A stretch of 64,000 nt of DNA from Dokdonella fugitiva (GCF_004342425.1 NZ_SLWQ01000001.1:887280-951279); one strand, 5' to 3'. Shown: positions 8,788 to 18,606, counted from the stretch's first letter. Notes: a model not told the origin generated them from the sequence alone. A program made the numbers and translations.

Positions 8788-11540
8788 ACGCGCCGCTGCT
8801 CGACGCCCTCGCGCCGCATTTCGAGCGCCTGCGTGCGCTCGATCCGGCGCAACGCGCGGCCGAGATCGACGAGCTCCCGCTCGATGCCGCCGCGCGCACG
8901 CGCCTCACGCGCCTGCTCGCCGCCGACGACGCCGGGGGCGACCCGCTCGCCGATGCGATCGCCCGCGGCGCCGCGCGCCTGCACGAGTCGACGTCGCGCG
9001 AATTCGGCGCCTGGCGCCTCGTGCGCGAACTCGGCGCCGGCGGCATGGGCACGGTCTTCCTCGCCGAGCGCGCCGACGGCCAGTTCGAGCGCCAGGTCGC
9101 GATCAAGCTGCTGCGCGGCTTCCCGACGCGCGAGGCGACGCGCCGCCTGCGCCAGGAACGGCAGATCCTCGCCGGCCTCGACCATCCGAACATCGCGCGC
9201 CTGCTCGACGGCGGCGAAACCGCCGAGGGCCAGCCCTGGCTCGCGCTCGAATATGTCGACGGCGTGCCGCTGCTCGAACACGTCGCGCTGCACGCGCCGA
9301 CCCTGCGCGATCGCCTCGCCCTGTTCGAAGCGATGCTCGATGCGGTCGCGCACGCGCACAGCCACCTGGTCGTGCACCGCGACATCAAGCCGGCGAACGT
9401 GATGGTCGCGACCGACGGCACGGTCAAGCTGCTCGACTTCGGCATCGCGCGCCTCGTCGAAGCGGGCGAGGAATCGCACCGCGAAACCTCGACGCGGGTG
9501 TTCAGCCGCGGCTACGCGAGCCCGGAACAGGAACAGGGGCTCGCCATCACCACCGCGAGCGACATCTACAGCCTCGGCGTGCTGCTGCGCGAGATGCTCG
9601 AAGGGCGCCGTGATGCGGGCGACCTGCGCGCTTCGCCGATCACGCCGCTGCGCCTCGACGCGGACCTGCGCGGCATCCTCGCCAAGGCGACCGAGGCCGA
9701 TCCGGCGCGCCGCTACGCGAGCGCGACCGAGTTCCGCGACGACCTTCGCCGCCTGCGCGAAGGCCGGCCGGTGCGCGCGGCGCGCTGGACGCACGGCTAT
9801 CGCCTGCGCAAGTTCGTCGCGCGCCATCGCCTCGGCTTCGCCGCCGCGGCACTCGCCGTGTTCGTCGCGTGCGCCTTCGTCTGGCGGCTCGAGCGCGAGC
9901 GCACGCGCGCGCTCGCGGCCGAAGCGGCGGCGCAGCAGGCGGCAGCCTCGGCCGAGCGCGAGGCGAGCCGCGCGCGTGCGTCGCTCGACTTCCTCAGCGA
10001 CGCGATCTCGGCCGCGGCGCCCGACGTCGCGATGAGCCGCCAGGTCAGCGTGCGCGACCTGCTCGACGCCGCGCGCGCGAAGCTCGCTGCGCGCGACGAT
10101 CCCGCGCTCGTGCGGCCGATGCAACGCCTGCTCGCGCACCTCTACGGCGATCTCGGCGACGTCGGCACCGCCCTGCAACTCATGCGCGACGGCCTGCGCG
10201 ACGCGCAGCCGGCGGACCGCGCCGAAGCCTTGCGCCTCGCCGGGGACTACGACGAATACGCGAGCGAACTCGGCATCAAGGGCGACGTCGACGCCGCACT
10301 CGACGCGGCGCAACGCGCGGCCGACTGGCGCGCGCGGTTCGCGCCCGACGATCGCGTCGAACGCTTGCGCAGCCGGCAGGCACTCGCGCTCGTGTACCAC
10401 CGCGGCGGCGACGACGAACGCGCGATCGCGCTGCTGCGCGAGGCGCTCGCCGAAGCGAAGGCGTTGCCCTCGACGCCGCTCGAGCTCTACACGGGCATCA
10501 CGCAGGCGCTCGCCGCGCTGCTCGCGACCGCCGGCGAGGCGGACGAGGCGCTCGCGATCGCCGAAGCGGGCCTCGCCCGCGTCGATGCGGAACGGCCCCG
10601 CGAATCGCCCGAGCACGTGCTGCTGCTGCGCTCCAAGGCGAACGCGAAGAGTGCGGGCGGCGAGCCCGCCGAGGCCGAGCGGCTGCTGCGCGAGGCGATC
10701 GCGCTGCAGCAGCGCGTGGTCGACCCGGGCGGTGCGCGCATGATGGAGCTCACCAATGACCTCGCGATCGCGGTCAACGACCTCGGCCGCTACCGCGAGG
10801 CCGCCGAGCTGTTGCGCGAGTCGGACCGTCACATGGCCGGCGCGGGCATCGACGGCGCGGCCGATCGCGCGGTGTCCGAAGGCAACCTCGCCGCGGTGCT
10901 GGAAAACGCCGGCGACTACGCCACTGCGATCGGCCACTACGACAACGCCTTCGCCCTGCTCGACGGCGCCGGCGTCGGCGCCGACCACCAGGTGCGCCGG
11001 CGCATCGAGCGCGAACAGGCGCGCACGCTCGGCCTCGCCGGCGGGCATGCACGCGCGCTCGAACGCCTGACGGACCTGCGCGCGCGCGCCTTGCGCATCG
11101 ACGGCGAGGCGTCCGGCGAATACGCGATGCTGACCTGGCAGCTGGTCGTGCTCGCGCGCAACATGCACCGCCCCGACGACGGGCTGGCCCTGCTCGACGA
11201 GGCCGAGCGGCTCTGGCACGCACTCGCGCCGGCCGAGCATCCGATCTTCCTGCACATGCGCCGCGCGCGCGGCGCGTTCGCGCTCGACCGCGGCGACGTC
11301 GCCGGTGCCGAGCGCGAGCTGCGCGCTGCAGTGGCCGGCTTCGAAGCCGTCGGCGCGCAGCCGATCGACCTGTCGATCGCGCGCAGCGAACTCGCCGCAG
11401 TGCGCCTGCGCGCCGGCGACCGCGGCGAGGCGCGCGCGCTGCTCGCGCCCGCCCTGCCGGTGCTGCGAGAGGCGATGCTGCCGCAGGAGATCAACCGCGC
11501 CGCGGCCGAGCGGACGGCGCAGCAGCTCGGCCTGCGCTGA
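8784..11540 (+). CDS. membrane Ser/Thr protein kinase with TPR repeats
   Basis: 918 aa. The N-terminal Hanks-type kinase has a glycine loop GAGGMGTVFLAE (residues 84-95), ATP-binding Lys108 (QVAIKLL), catalytic HRDIKPAN (Asp200) and DFG (Asp218), so it should be active. One transmembrane helix follows at about 353-373 (FAAAALAVFVACAFVW), then a coiled, Arg/Ala-rich linker and a long TPR-like C-terminal region (about 420-918) probably facing the periplasm. The start overlaps the sigma gene stop. The pairing suggests that it senses through the TPR domain and phosphorylates the sigma factor. Confidence 0.9.
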   Translation: MNAPLLDALAPHFERLRALDPAQRAAEIDELPLDAAARTRLTRLLAADDAGGDPLADAIARGAARLHESTSREFGAWRLVRELGAGGMGTVFLAERADGQFERQVAIKLLRGFPTREATRRLRQERQILAGLDHPNIARLLDGGETAEGQPWLALEYVDGVPLLEHVALHAPTLRDRLALFEAMLDAVAHAHSHLVVHRDIKPANVMVATDGTVKLLDFGIARLVEAGEESHRETSTRVFSRGYASPEQEQGLAITTASDIYSLGVLLREMLEGRRDAGDLRASPITPLRLDADLRGILAKATEADPARRYASATEFRDDLRRLREGRPVRAARWTHGYRLRKFVARHRLGFAAAALAVFVACAFVWRLERERTRALAAEAAAQQAAASAEREASRARASLDFLSDAISAAAPDVAMSRQVSVRDLLDAARAKLAARDDPALVRPMQRLLAHLYGDLGDVGTALQLMRDGLRDAQPADRAEALRLAGDYDEYASELGIKGDVDAALDAAQRAADWRARFAPDDRVERLRSRQALALVYHRGGDDERAIALLREALAEAKALPSTPLELYTGITQALAALLATAGEADEALAIAEAGLARVDAERPRESPEHVLLLRSKANAKSAGGEPAEAERLLREAIALQQRVVDPGGARMMELTNDLAIAVNDLGRYREAAELLRESDRHMAGAGIDGAADRAVSEGNLAAVLENAGDYATAIGHYDNAFALLDGAGVGADHQVRRRIEREQARTLGLAGGHARALERLTDLRARALRIDGEASGEYAMLTWQLVVLARNMHRPDDGLALLDEAERLWHALAPAEHPIFLHMRRARGAFALDRGDVAGAERELRAAVAGFEAVGAQPIDLSIARSELAAVRLRAGDRGEARALLAPALPVLREAMLPQEINRAAAERTAQQLGLR

Positions 11541-11625
11541 ATCACCGCTGCGGCCTGCGATGCGCTTCGCGCGCGCATTCATGCAGGTCTGCTAGGCTGC
11601 GCGCATGACCCTTCGAGGTGACGCC

Positions 11626-12102
11626 ATGAAGCCGATCGTATCGCTCGCATCCGTGCTGTTCGTCGCCGTGATGGGTGTGGCGACCGCTGCGGACCGCCCG
11701 CCCGCCAAGGCGGACGTACCGCCTCCGCCGGGCATGGACGAACCCGGCGTGACCACCACCGCAACCCCGGCGGCCGCGGAAGAGCCGGCCGCCGCCCCTG
11801 CCGCCGACGATCCGCTCGCGCCGCTGCCGAAGCCCGACGCGCGCCTCGTGCGCGACAAGGCCTCGCGCGACAAGGCCGCGACGGATGACCGCATCGCGCG
11901 CAGCGAAGTGACCAAGCGCAAGCAGGGCGACGACACGGTGGAGGAATATCGCCAGAACGGCCGCATCTGGATGATCCGCATCATCCCGGTCACCGGCCCG
12001 AGCCAGACCTTCATGACCAATGACGGCAGCGGTCGCCTCGTGCGCGATCCGAAGGAAGGACCGGTGTCGCCGGTGTATTACTCGCTGTACGAGTGGAAGT
12101 AG
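11626..12102 (+). CDS. DUF2782 family exported protein
   Basis: 158 aa with a signal peptide (MKPIVSLASVLFVAVMGVATAA), a Pro/Ala-rich linker, and a C-terminal DUF2782-type domain with GDDTVEEYRQNGRIWMIRI and a YEWK end. Function unknown; members of this family often lie near polA in pseudomonads, as here. I chose ATG 11626 because GAGG sits 7 nt upstream and the signal peptide begins there; an in-frame ATG at 11605 is less likely. Confidence 0.75.
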   Translation: MKPIVSLASVLFVAVMGVATAADRPPAKADVPPPPGMDEPGVTTTATPAAAEEPAAAPAADDPLAPLPKPDARLVRDKASRDKAATDDRIARSEVTKRKQGDDTVEEYRQNGRIWMIRIIPVTGPSQTFMTNDGSGRLVRDPKEGPVSPVYYSLYEWK

Positions 12103-12649
12103 CGCGGACGGCGGCACTCGCGAACGGCACGCCTCGCACGAATCATCCGCCCCGCGCGCTTCGTACCGCCCTACCCGGCCCCGAGCGGCGGTGCGCGCGA
12201 ACGGCACGCCTCGCGAATCATGCGCCTCGCGCGCTTCGTACCGCCCTACCCGGCCCCGAGCGGCGGTGCGCGCGGACGGCGGCACTCGCGAACGGCACGC
12301 CTCGCGCGAATCATGCGCCTCGCGCGCTTCGTACCGTCCTATCCGGCCCTGAGCGGCGGTGCGCGCGGACGGCGGCACTCGCGAACGGCACGCCTCGCAC
12401 GAATCATCCGCCCCGCGCGCTTCGTACCGCCCTACCCGGCCCCGAGCGGCGGTGCGCGCGAACGGCACGCCTCGCGAATCATGCGCCTCGCGCGCTTCGT
12501 ACCGCCCTACCCGGCCCCGAGCGGCGGTGCGCGCGGACGGCGGCACTCGCGAACGGCACGCCTCGCGCGAATCATGCGCCCCGCGCGCTTCGTACCGCCC
12601 TACCCGGCCCTGAGCGGCGGGGCGCGCGAAGCGCGAGCCGCGGACACCG
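12103..12649. repeat. nested tandem repeat array, six units
   Basis: The whole convergent gap between the DUF2782 gene and hemF is one direct-repeat array. The anchor TTCGTACCG occurs at 12160, 12235, 12328, 12421, 12496 and 12589, giving intervals 75-93-93-75-93. Units of 75 and 93 differ by an 18-nt insert (GCGGACGGCGGCACTCGC), and three units form a 261-bp block present twice nearly identically. All unit lengths are multiples of three, so ORFs stay open in several frames, but no start signal supports a gene. Each unit holds GTACCG(C/T)CCTA(C/T)CCGGCC followed by GAGCGGCGG. Confidence 0.9.
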
Positions 12650-13678
12650 TCACGCGAGCCAATCGCGCGGCCGAAGGTAATCGGCCAAGCGCGCTTCGTC
12701 GCTGCCGGGCTCCGGCGCGTACGCATATTCGAACCGCACGCGCGGCGGCAGCGACATGAGGATCGATTCGGTTCGCCCACCCGATTGCAGGCCGAACAAC
12801 GTGCCGCGGTCGTAGACGAGGTTGAACTCGACGTAGCGGCCGCGCCGGTACAGCTGGAATTCGCGCTCGCGCTCGCCGAAGGGCGTCGCCTTGCGTCGCG
12901 CGACGAGTGGCAGGTAGGCCTCGAGGAACGCGTTGCCGACGCTGCGCGTGAGGCCGAAGCAGCGATCGAAGCCGCCGGCGGCGAGATCGTCGAAAAACAG
13001 GCCGCCGACGCCGCGCGTCTCGTTGCGGTGCTTGAGGAAGAAGTACTCGTCGCACCACTGCTTCCAGCGCGGATAGACGTCGTCGCCGAACGGCGCGACC
13101 GCGTCGCGCGCGATCGTGTGCCAGTGCACGATGTCCTCGTCGAACGGATAGTACGGCGTGAGGTCGAAGCCGCCGCCGAACCACCAGTTGCGATCGACCC
13201 CGGGTTGCGCCGGGCGCGCTTCGAAATAGCGCACGTTCATGTGCGTCGTCGGCACGTATGGATTGCGCGGATGCACGACCAGCGACACGCCGAGCGCGGT
13301 CCACGGCGCGCCGGCGAGTTCCGGCCGGTGGGCGCTCGCCGCGGGTGGCAGGCGCGCGCCCGAGACGAGCGAGAAGTTCACCCCGGCCTGCTCGAACACG
13401 GCGCCCTGCTTGAGCACGCGCGTGCGGCCGCCACCCGAGAGCGCCGCGGCGGCCGCAGGCCGACCGCTCTCGTCCCCGTCCCGCGCCGCGGATGGCGGAG
13501 GGGATGAGCCCGGCACGGCCTCCCCCCGCCGCCACGCATCCTCGAGGAAGCGCGCGCTGCCGTCGGCCGCCTCGAGCGCCTCGCAGATGCGATCCTGCAG
13601 GCCGGTCAGGAACGCATGCACGAGATCGACCCGGACCTCGGGGGCGGGATCGCCGTGGGGGATGAAGGGGTCGACCAT
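12650..13678 (-). CDS. hemF: oxygen-dependent coproporphyrinogen III oxidase
   Basis: Converts coproporphyrinogen III to protoporphyrinogen IX aerobically in the cytoplasm. Family landmarks are the [12 protein letters not shown] segment, [37 protein letters not shown] and the C-terminal [36 protein letters not shown]. At 342 aa it is about 40 longer than E. coli HemF, partly from a Ser/Pro/Ala-rich insertion between residues ~60 and 85. I chose ATG 13678 (MVDPF), preceded by GCGAGG; the frame is open a further 34 codons upstream. It is divergent from the ketosynthase operon. Confidence 0.95.
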   Translation of the reverse strand: MVDPFIPHGDPAPEVRVDLVHAFLTGLQDRICEALEAADGSARFLEDAWRRGEAVPGSSPPPSAARDGDESGRPAAAAALSGGGRTRVLKQGAVFEQAGVNFSLVSGARLPPAASAHRPELAGAPWTALGVSLVVHPRNPYVPTTHMNVRYFEARPAQPGVDRNWWFGGGFDLTPYYPFDEDIVHWHTIARDAVAPFGDDVYPRWKQWCDEYFFLKHRNETRGVGGLFFDDLAAGGFDRCFGLTRSVGNAFLEAYLPLVARRKATPFGEREREFQLYRRGRYVEFNLVYDRGTLFGLQSGGRTESILMSLPPRVRFEYAYAPEPGSDEARLADYLRPRDWLA

Positions 13679-13754
13679 CGGCGCCTCGCGCGGCAGCTCG
13701 GAACGCCGCGATGGTACCGCGGGGCACGCGGCGCCGGCCTGCCTGCGACCCTGT

Positions 13755-13763
13755 GTCATAATT
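13755..13763 (+). promoter_or_regulatory. weak candidate -10 for the ketosynthase operon
   Basis: TGTCATAAT at 13755-13763 resembles an extended -10 element and lies about 29 nt before the ketosynthase start. No matching -35 is visible at 17 nt spacing, so this is tentative. Confidence 0.3.
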
Positions 13764-13791
13764 TCCGGCCATTCATCCACCCCATCGCCGC

Positions 13792-14979
13792 GTGCCCAGC
13801 CGCATCCCGCCGCTCGCCATCACCGCGTACACCGCAACGTCCGCGCTTGGCCGCGGCCGGCACGCCCACGTCGAGGCGCTGCGAGGTCGCCGCAGTGGAT
13901 TGCGCGCGAACGATTTCACGACGACGCCGCTCGCCTGCGCGATCGGTCGCGTCGACGGACTGGAAGCGTCGCCGTTGCCGACGGAATGGGCCGCGCACGA
14001 CAGCCGCAACAACCGCCTCGCCTGGCTCGGCCTCGGCGCCGACGCATTCCTCGACGCCGCACGCGAGGCGATCGCGCGCCATGGCGCCGGGCGCGTCGCG
14101 TTGCTCGCCGGCACGTCGACGGCGAGCATCGGCTCGACCGAAGCGGCATTCCGCTCGCTCGAGGACGGCCGCTTCCCGGCCGCGCTCGCCGCACCCGTGC
14201 TGCACACGCCGCATTCGCTCGGCCTGTTCCTGCAGGAGGCCTTGGGTACGCGCGGGCCATGCTCGACGATCGCCACCGCGTGTTCGTCGAGCGCGAAGAT
14301 CTTCGCCCAGGCCGAACGCCTGATCCGCCTCGGCATCGTCGACGCGGCGATCCTCGCCGGCGTCGACACGCTGTGCGGCAGCGTGCTGTTCGGCTTCAAC
14401 GCGCTCGAGCTCGTGTCACCCGACGCCTGCCGGCCGTTCGACGTCGCCCGCCGCGGCATCTCGATCGGCGAAGCGGCCGGCTTCGTCCTGCTCGAGCGCG
14501 AGGGTGCTGGCGCGCCGCGCCTGCTCGGTTACGGCGAATCCTCCGATGCACATCACATGTCGACGCCGCATCCGCACGGCCTCGGTGCGCGCCTCGCGCT
14601 CGCCGACGCGTTCGCGCGCGCCGGCATCGACGCGCGCGAAGTGGACTACGTGAACCTGCACGGCACCGCGACGGTGAAGAACGACGAAGTCGAGGCGGCC
14701 GTGCTCGCCGACATGTTCCCGCCGACGACGCGCGCGAGTTCGACCAAGGGCTGGACCGGCCATACGCTCGGCGCCGCCGGCATCCTCGAAGCGGTGATCA
14801 GCCTGCTCGCGATCGAGCACGGCTTCGTGCCGGGCACGCTCAATACCGAGGTGGCGGAGCCGGCCTGCAGCGCGCAGCTCGCGCTCGCCAACGAGGAACG
14901 CGCGGTGCGCGTCGCCTTGAGCAACTCGTTCGGCTTCGGCGGCAACAACTGCACGCTCGCGTTCGGGTGCGCCGCATGA
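13792..14979 (+). CDS. beta-ketoacyl synthase (arylpolyene-type)
   Basis: 395-aa condensing enzyme with a complete Cys-His-His triad: [22 protein letters not shown] and [13 protein letters not shown], then the C-terminal [11 protein letters not shown]. It would elongate an acyl-ACP by decarboxylative condensation. It starts at GTG 13792, with no strong ribosome site. The stop overlaps the start of the next ketosynthase-like gene (ATGA), and the order ketosynthase, partner, glycosyltransferase resembles part of arylpolyene/xanthomonadin clusters. The product is inferred from context, not from the enzyme itself. Confidence 0.85.
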   Translation: MPSRIPPLAITAYTATSALGRGRHAHVEALRGRRSGLRANDFTTTPLACAIGRVDGLEASPLPTEWAAHDSRNNRLAWLGLGADAFLDAAREAIARHGAGRVALLAGTSTASIGSTEAAFRSLEDGRFPAALAAPVLHTPHSLGLFLQEALGTRGPCSTIATACSSSAKIFAQAERLIRLGIVDAAILAGVDTLCGSVLFGFNALELVSPDACRPFDVARRGISIGEAAGFVLLEREGAGAPRLLGYGESSDAHHMSTPHPHGLGARLALADAFARAGIDAREVDYVNLHGTATVKNDEVEAAVLADMFPPTTRASSTKGWTGHTLGAAGILEAVISLLAIEHGFVPGTLNTEVAEPACSAQLALANEERAVRVALSNSFGFGGNNCTLAFGCAA

Positions 14980-15755
14980 ACGGCATGCTCACCGTGCACG
15001 TCGACGGCATCGGCTGGCGGTCGCCCGGCCTCGCCGACTGGGCCGCCGCCCGCGCGCTGCTGCGCGACGGTGGTTCGCCCGCACTGCTCGGCGCGAGCGG
15101 GGCCAGTCCCGCGGTGCTGCCGCCGAACGAAGGCCGGCGCGCGCCGGAAACCGTGCGGCTCGCCTGCGACGTCGCCGGCCAGGCCTGCACGATGGCTGCG
15201 CGCGAGCCGGCCCACCTTCCCTGCGTGTTCGCCTCGATGCACGGCGACCTCGCGATCACCGAACATATGTGCATGACGCTCGCCGCGAACCCGCTCGAAC
15301 TCTCGCCGACGAAGTTCCACAACTCCGTGCTCAATGCCGCGGCCGGCTACTGGACCGTCGCCACCCAATGCCATGCCGCGTCGAACGCGCTGTCGGCGTC
15401 CGGCGCGAGTTTCGCCGCGGGCCTGTTCGAGGCCGCTGTCGAAGCGCACGCGAACGAGGCGCCCATCCTGTTCACCGCCTACGACGTCGGCGCCTGCGGC
15501 GCGCTCGCCGGCGCAATGCGCGCCGAGGCGAGCATCGGCGTCGCGTTCGTGCTCAATCCCGAACGCAGCGCGCACACCGTCGCCGCCCTGCGGCTGCGCC
15601 ACGACGGTGACGGCGACGACGCGCCGGCGCTGCGCGGAAGCTGGTTCGACGCCGCGTTGCTGCCACTGTTCGGCGCGCTCGCGCACGGCCATTGCGCGCG
15701 ACTGCGCCTGCCCGCCGGCGCCGGCAGCGCGCTCGCGATCGAGGTGCTCGCATGA
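14976..15755 (+). CDS. ketosynthase-like N-terminal domain protein (chain-length-factor type)
   Basis: 259 aa, matching the Ketoacyl-synt_2 type of stand-alone N-terminal ketosynthase-fold domain. Visible features are HGDLAITEHMC, SPTKFHNSVLNAAAGYW and TQCHAASNALSASGASFAAGLFEA. It lacks the two active-site histidines of a full ketosynthase and is about 140 residues shorter, so it probably acts as a non-elongating partner of the upstream enzyme. It overlaps both neighbours by 4 nt, indicating tight translational coupling. Confidence 0.8.
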   Translation: MNGMLTVHVDGIGWRSPGLADWAAARALLRDGGSPALLGASGASPAVLPPNEGRRAPETVRLACDVAGQACTMAAREPAHLPCVFASMHGDLAITEHMCMTLAANPLELSPTKFHNSVLNAAAGYWTVATQCHAASNALSASGASFAAGLFEAAVEAHANEAPILFTAYDVGACGALAGAMRAEASIGVAFVLNPERSAHTVAALRLRHDGDGDDAPALRGSWFDAALLPLFGALAHGHCARLRLPAGAGSALAIEVLA

Positions 15756-16516
15756 GTGCGACCGATCCCGCGCGCGTCGTCGTGGTGATTCCCGCGCTCA
15801 ACGAGGAGCGCGCGATCCGCGGCGTGGTCGAATCCGTGCTTGCGATCTGCCCGAACGTGATCGTCGTCGACGACGGTTCCACCGATCGCACGGTCGAATG
15901 CATCGCCGACCTGCCGCACACGCTGATCCGCCATGCGACGCCGCTCGGCAAGGGCCAGGGCCTGCGCGACGCGTTCCGCAAGGCGCGCGAACTCGGCTTC
16001 GACGCCGTGATCGCGATGGATGGCGACGGCCAGCACCTCGCCGAAGACATCCCGCGCCTGCTCGCCGCCGCGCGACGCCATCCCGAGCACATCGTGATCG
16101 GCGCGCGCATCCGCCATCGCGAGAACCAGCCGAAGGCGCGCCGCCGCGCCAACGCGGTCGCCGACTGGGGCATCTCCTGGGGCTGCGCGCTGCCGATCGC
16201 CGATACGCAGAGCGGCCAGCGCTACTACCCGCTCGCCGCGCTCGAACTCGCCGACCTCGAGGCCGACGACTTCGTGTTCGAAGCGGCGCTGCTGATCGCG
16301 GCGACGCGCGAGAAGGGGCTCGGCGTCGTGTCGGTGCCGATCGACTCGCGCTACCAGGGCGAGTTCCGCCTCAGCCATTTCCGCCCGGTGCGCGACGTCA
16401 CGCGCATCACGATGTACACGGTACGCCGCATCCTGCACTACGGCCGCATCGTCGACAGCTACCGCCGCGGCCACGATCGCCCGCCACTGATCTACGATCC
16501 GCCCGCCGCCGGGTAG
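15752..16516 (+). CDS. family 2 glycosyltransferase
   Basis: 254 aa with a GT-A fold N-terminus: VVVIPALNEERAI, VIVVDDGSTDRT and the metal-binding region AMDGDGQH. Dolichol-phosphate-mannose-synthase-like GT2 proteins of this type occur in arylpolyene/xanthomonadin clusters. No transmembrane helix is evident. It starts at ATG 15752, overlapping the previous stop by 4 nt, and is followed by the CPA2 antiporter after 9 nt. Acceptor and donor are unknown. Confidence 0.85.
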   Translation: MSATDPARVVVVIPALNEERAIRGVVESVLAICPNVIVVDDGSTDRTVECIADLPHTLIRHATPLGKGQGLRDAFRKARELGFDAVIAMDGDGQHLAEDIPRLLAAARRHPEHIVIGARIRHRENQPKARRRANAVADWGISWGCALPIADTQSGQRYYPLAALELADLEADDFVFEAALLIAATREKGLGVVSVPIDSRYQGEFRLSHFRPVRDVTRITMYTVRRILHYGRIVDSYRRGHDRPPLIYDPPAAG

Positions 16517-16525
16517 CAAGCGCCG

Positions 16526-17767
16526 ATGCCGCACCTGCTGCTGCAGCTGAGCGTCATCCTCGCCACGGCGCGCGTACTCGCACTGCTGCTGCGCCGGCTC
16601 GGCCAGCCCGCGGTGATCGGCGAGATGATCGCCGGCTTCGTGCTCGGCCCGGTCGTGTTCGGCGCAGTCGCGCCGGAATGGCACGCGGCGCTGTTTCCGA
16701 AGGGCGGCCTCGCCGCGCTGCACGGACTCGGCCAGCTCGGCCCCGTGCTGTTCATGTTCATCGTCGGCGCCGAACTGCGCGCGGCGGACGGGGCACGCGC
16801 GCGGCTCGTCGCGGCCGCATGGGTCGGCATTCCCGCGGTGCTGCTCCCGGCCGTGCTCGGTCTCGCGATCGCACCGGTGCTCCACCGCGACTACGCACCC
16901 GCGGGCGTCGGTGCCTGGCCGTTCGCGGCGTTCCTCGCCGCAGCGCTCGCGATCACGGCGTTCCCGGTGATGGCGCGCATCCTCAAGGACCGCGGGCTCA
17001 CGCGCTCGCCGATCGGCCAACTCTCGCTGGCCGCGACCGCGTTCGCCGACGTGCTCGTATGGATCCTGCTCGCCTTCGTGGTCGCGTCGATCGCGGCGCA
17101 CGGCGCAAGCGCATTCGTGCGCACGATCGGCGGGCTCGCGCTCGCCTGCACGGTCGCCTTCGGCGTGTTGCGCCCGCTGCTCGCGCGCCTGCTCGCGCGG
17201 CATGCGCACGACGGCCGGCCGGGCGGCGCGGTGCTCGGCACGCTGCTGGTCGGCACCTGCGCGACGGCCGCGGCGAGCGAGTGGCTCGGCCTGCACGCGG
17301 TGTTCGGCGCATTCCTGTTCGGGGCCTGCCTGCCGCGCGACGACCGCCTGCTCGACACCCTCGTCGAGCGCCTCGAACACGTCGCCGTGCTCATGCTGAT
17401 GCCGGTGTTCTTCGCGCTCGCGGGCCTCTCGACGACCGTGGATGCGTTCACCGGCGCGGGCGCGTGGGCGCTGCTGCTGATCCTCGCCGCGGCCGTGCTC
17501 GGCAAGATCGTCGGCGCGGGTGCCGGCGCGCGCATCGCCGGGCTCGACGCGCGCTCGTCGCTCGCGGTCGGGTCGTTGATGAATGCGCGCGGCATGATGG
17601 AACTCGTCGTGCTCGAGGTCGGTCGCGCCGCCGGCGTGATCGGCGCGGGCCTGTTCACCCTGCTGATGACGATGACGATCGTGACGACCTTGATGGCGGC
17701 GCCGATGCTCGCCGCATGCCTGCGCCGCGCTGATGCCCGGGCGCAGGCCGCGGCGACGCGCGAGTAG
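16526..17767 (+). CDS. CPA2-family cation:proton antiporter
   Basis: 413-aa, highly hydrophobic protein with about 12 predicted membrane helices. It has the signature stretches QPAVIGEMIAGFVLGP near the N-terminus, GPVLFMFIVGAEL, ITAFPVMARILKDR in the central helix and GSLMNARGMMELVVLEVG. It lacks the cytosolic TrkA-N domain of KefB/C, so it corresponds to the membrane part only. Nine nt after the glycosyltransferase, it is probably in the same operon. Exchanged ion unknown. Confidence 0.85.
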   Translation: MPHLLLQLSVILATARVLALLLRRLGQPAVIGEMIAGFVLGPVVFGAVAPEWHAALFPKGGLAALHGLGQLGPVLFMFIVGAELRAADGARARLVAAAWVGIPAVLLPAVLGLAIAPVLHRDYAPAGVGAWPFAAFLAAALAITAFPVMARILKDRGLTRSPIGQLSLAATAFADVLVWILLAFVVASIAAHGASAFVRTIGGLALACTVAFGVLRPLLARLLARHAHDGRPGGAVLGTLLVGTCATAAASEWLGLHAVFGAFLFGACLPRDDRLLDTLVERLEHVAVLMLMPVFFALAGLSTTVDAFTGAGAWALLLILAAAVLGKIVGAGAGARIAGLDARSSLAVGSLMNARGMMELVVLEVGRAAGVIGAGLFTLLMTMTIVTTLMAAPMLAACLRRADARAQAAATRE

Positions 17768-17790
17768 CGACGCCGCGGCCCGCCGGCGCC

Positions 17791-18606
17791 TCAGTCGCCG
17801 ACGACGCGCAGGCCGAAGTAGAGCGAGGCGTCGCCGACGAACTGCGCACTGCCCTCGACATTGAGGCGCAGCGTGGTCGGCTTCTTGAAGAACTGGCGTG
17901 CCTGCGCCTCGCTGAGCCCGTAGTTCTGCATCAGCGACTGCTTGCTGACGAGGCCGGCGATGCACACCGCCGAATCGCGCTCGCGCTGGAACAGGTGCTG
18001 GCCCGGCGTGAGCGGCACTTCGAAGCGCTCCGACGACGTGACGGCCGTGAGCAGGCTGCCGCCGAACGGCAGGCCGGTGTTCGGGTCGATCAGCGACGGG
18101 TCGTCGAGCACGGGGTTCTCGACCGTCACGCTCGGCACGACGGTGAGTCGAGCCACCACCGGCGACGCGGTCGGATTGTCGTAGCTGACCGAGAGCACGG
18201 GCGAGAACCAGTAGCAGAGCAGCGAGTTCGTCGCGTTCTTCGGCAGCTTGATGCGGCCGACGTCGTGGAACGAATACGCCGTCGCCGCAGGCGCGGGCGC
18301 GAGGATCTGGCAATGTTCGGCGCCGCTGCTGCAGTCGGGGGAGAGTTCGATCGCGCCGTCGGTGAGGCCGAGCCAGGTCAGGTTGCGGCCGAACGAATCG
18401 GCATCGCCGACGTCGTCGGCACCCGGCGACGCGGCCGGGCCGGCAGGAGCGGCACTGCGCACCGCGGCCTGCGACGGCGGCGCGGGCACGTCGGCGGTCC
18501 AGTACACGTCGTCGGCCATCGCGCGCGGCGCCGGGTTCGCGGCGAAGGCGGCCGACATCGACAGGCTGGCGACGGCGGCGGTGAGTGAACGGGCGAGCAG
18601 GTTCAT
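17791..18606 (-). CDS. exported protein of unknown function
   Basis: 271 aa. Start ATG 18606 has GAGGAG 7 nt upstream and leads into a signal peptide (MNLLARSLTAAVASLSMSAAFAA). The mature protein contains Cys pairs (PDCSSGAEHCQ; LLCYW; AVCIAG) and an FFKKPTTLRLNVEG segment; I recognise no family. It ends in FGLRVVGD, without an IFxDGFD tail. It lies 133 nt downstream of the reductase at 18740-19465 on the same strand and is convergent with the antiporter (23-nt gap). Confidence 0.7.
   Translation of the reverse strand: MNLLARSLTAAVASLSMSAAFAANPAPRAMADDVYWTADVPAPPSQAAVRSAAPAGPAASPGADDVGDADSFGRNLTWLGLTDGAIELSPDCSSGAEHCQILAPAPAATAYSFHDVGRIKLPKNATNSLLCYWFSPVLSVSYDNPTASPVVARLTVVPSVTVENPVLDDPSLIDPNTGLPFGGSLLTAVTSSERFEVPLTPGQHLFQRERDSAVCIAGLVSKQSLMQNYGLSEAQARQFFKKPTTLRLNVEGSAQFVGDASLYFGLRVVGD

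Noticed and set aside
8316..11582. 1088-codon minus-strand open frame opposite the kinase
   Set aside because: Low-complexity translation; the + strand encodes complete kinase motifs.
12103..12649. CRISPR-like or coding repeat reading of the tandem array
   Set aside because: Units are contiguous with no unique spacers, so it is not CRISPR. Open frames persist only because unit lengths are multiples of three, and no start signal exists.
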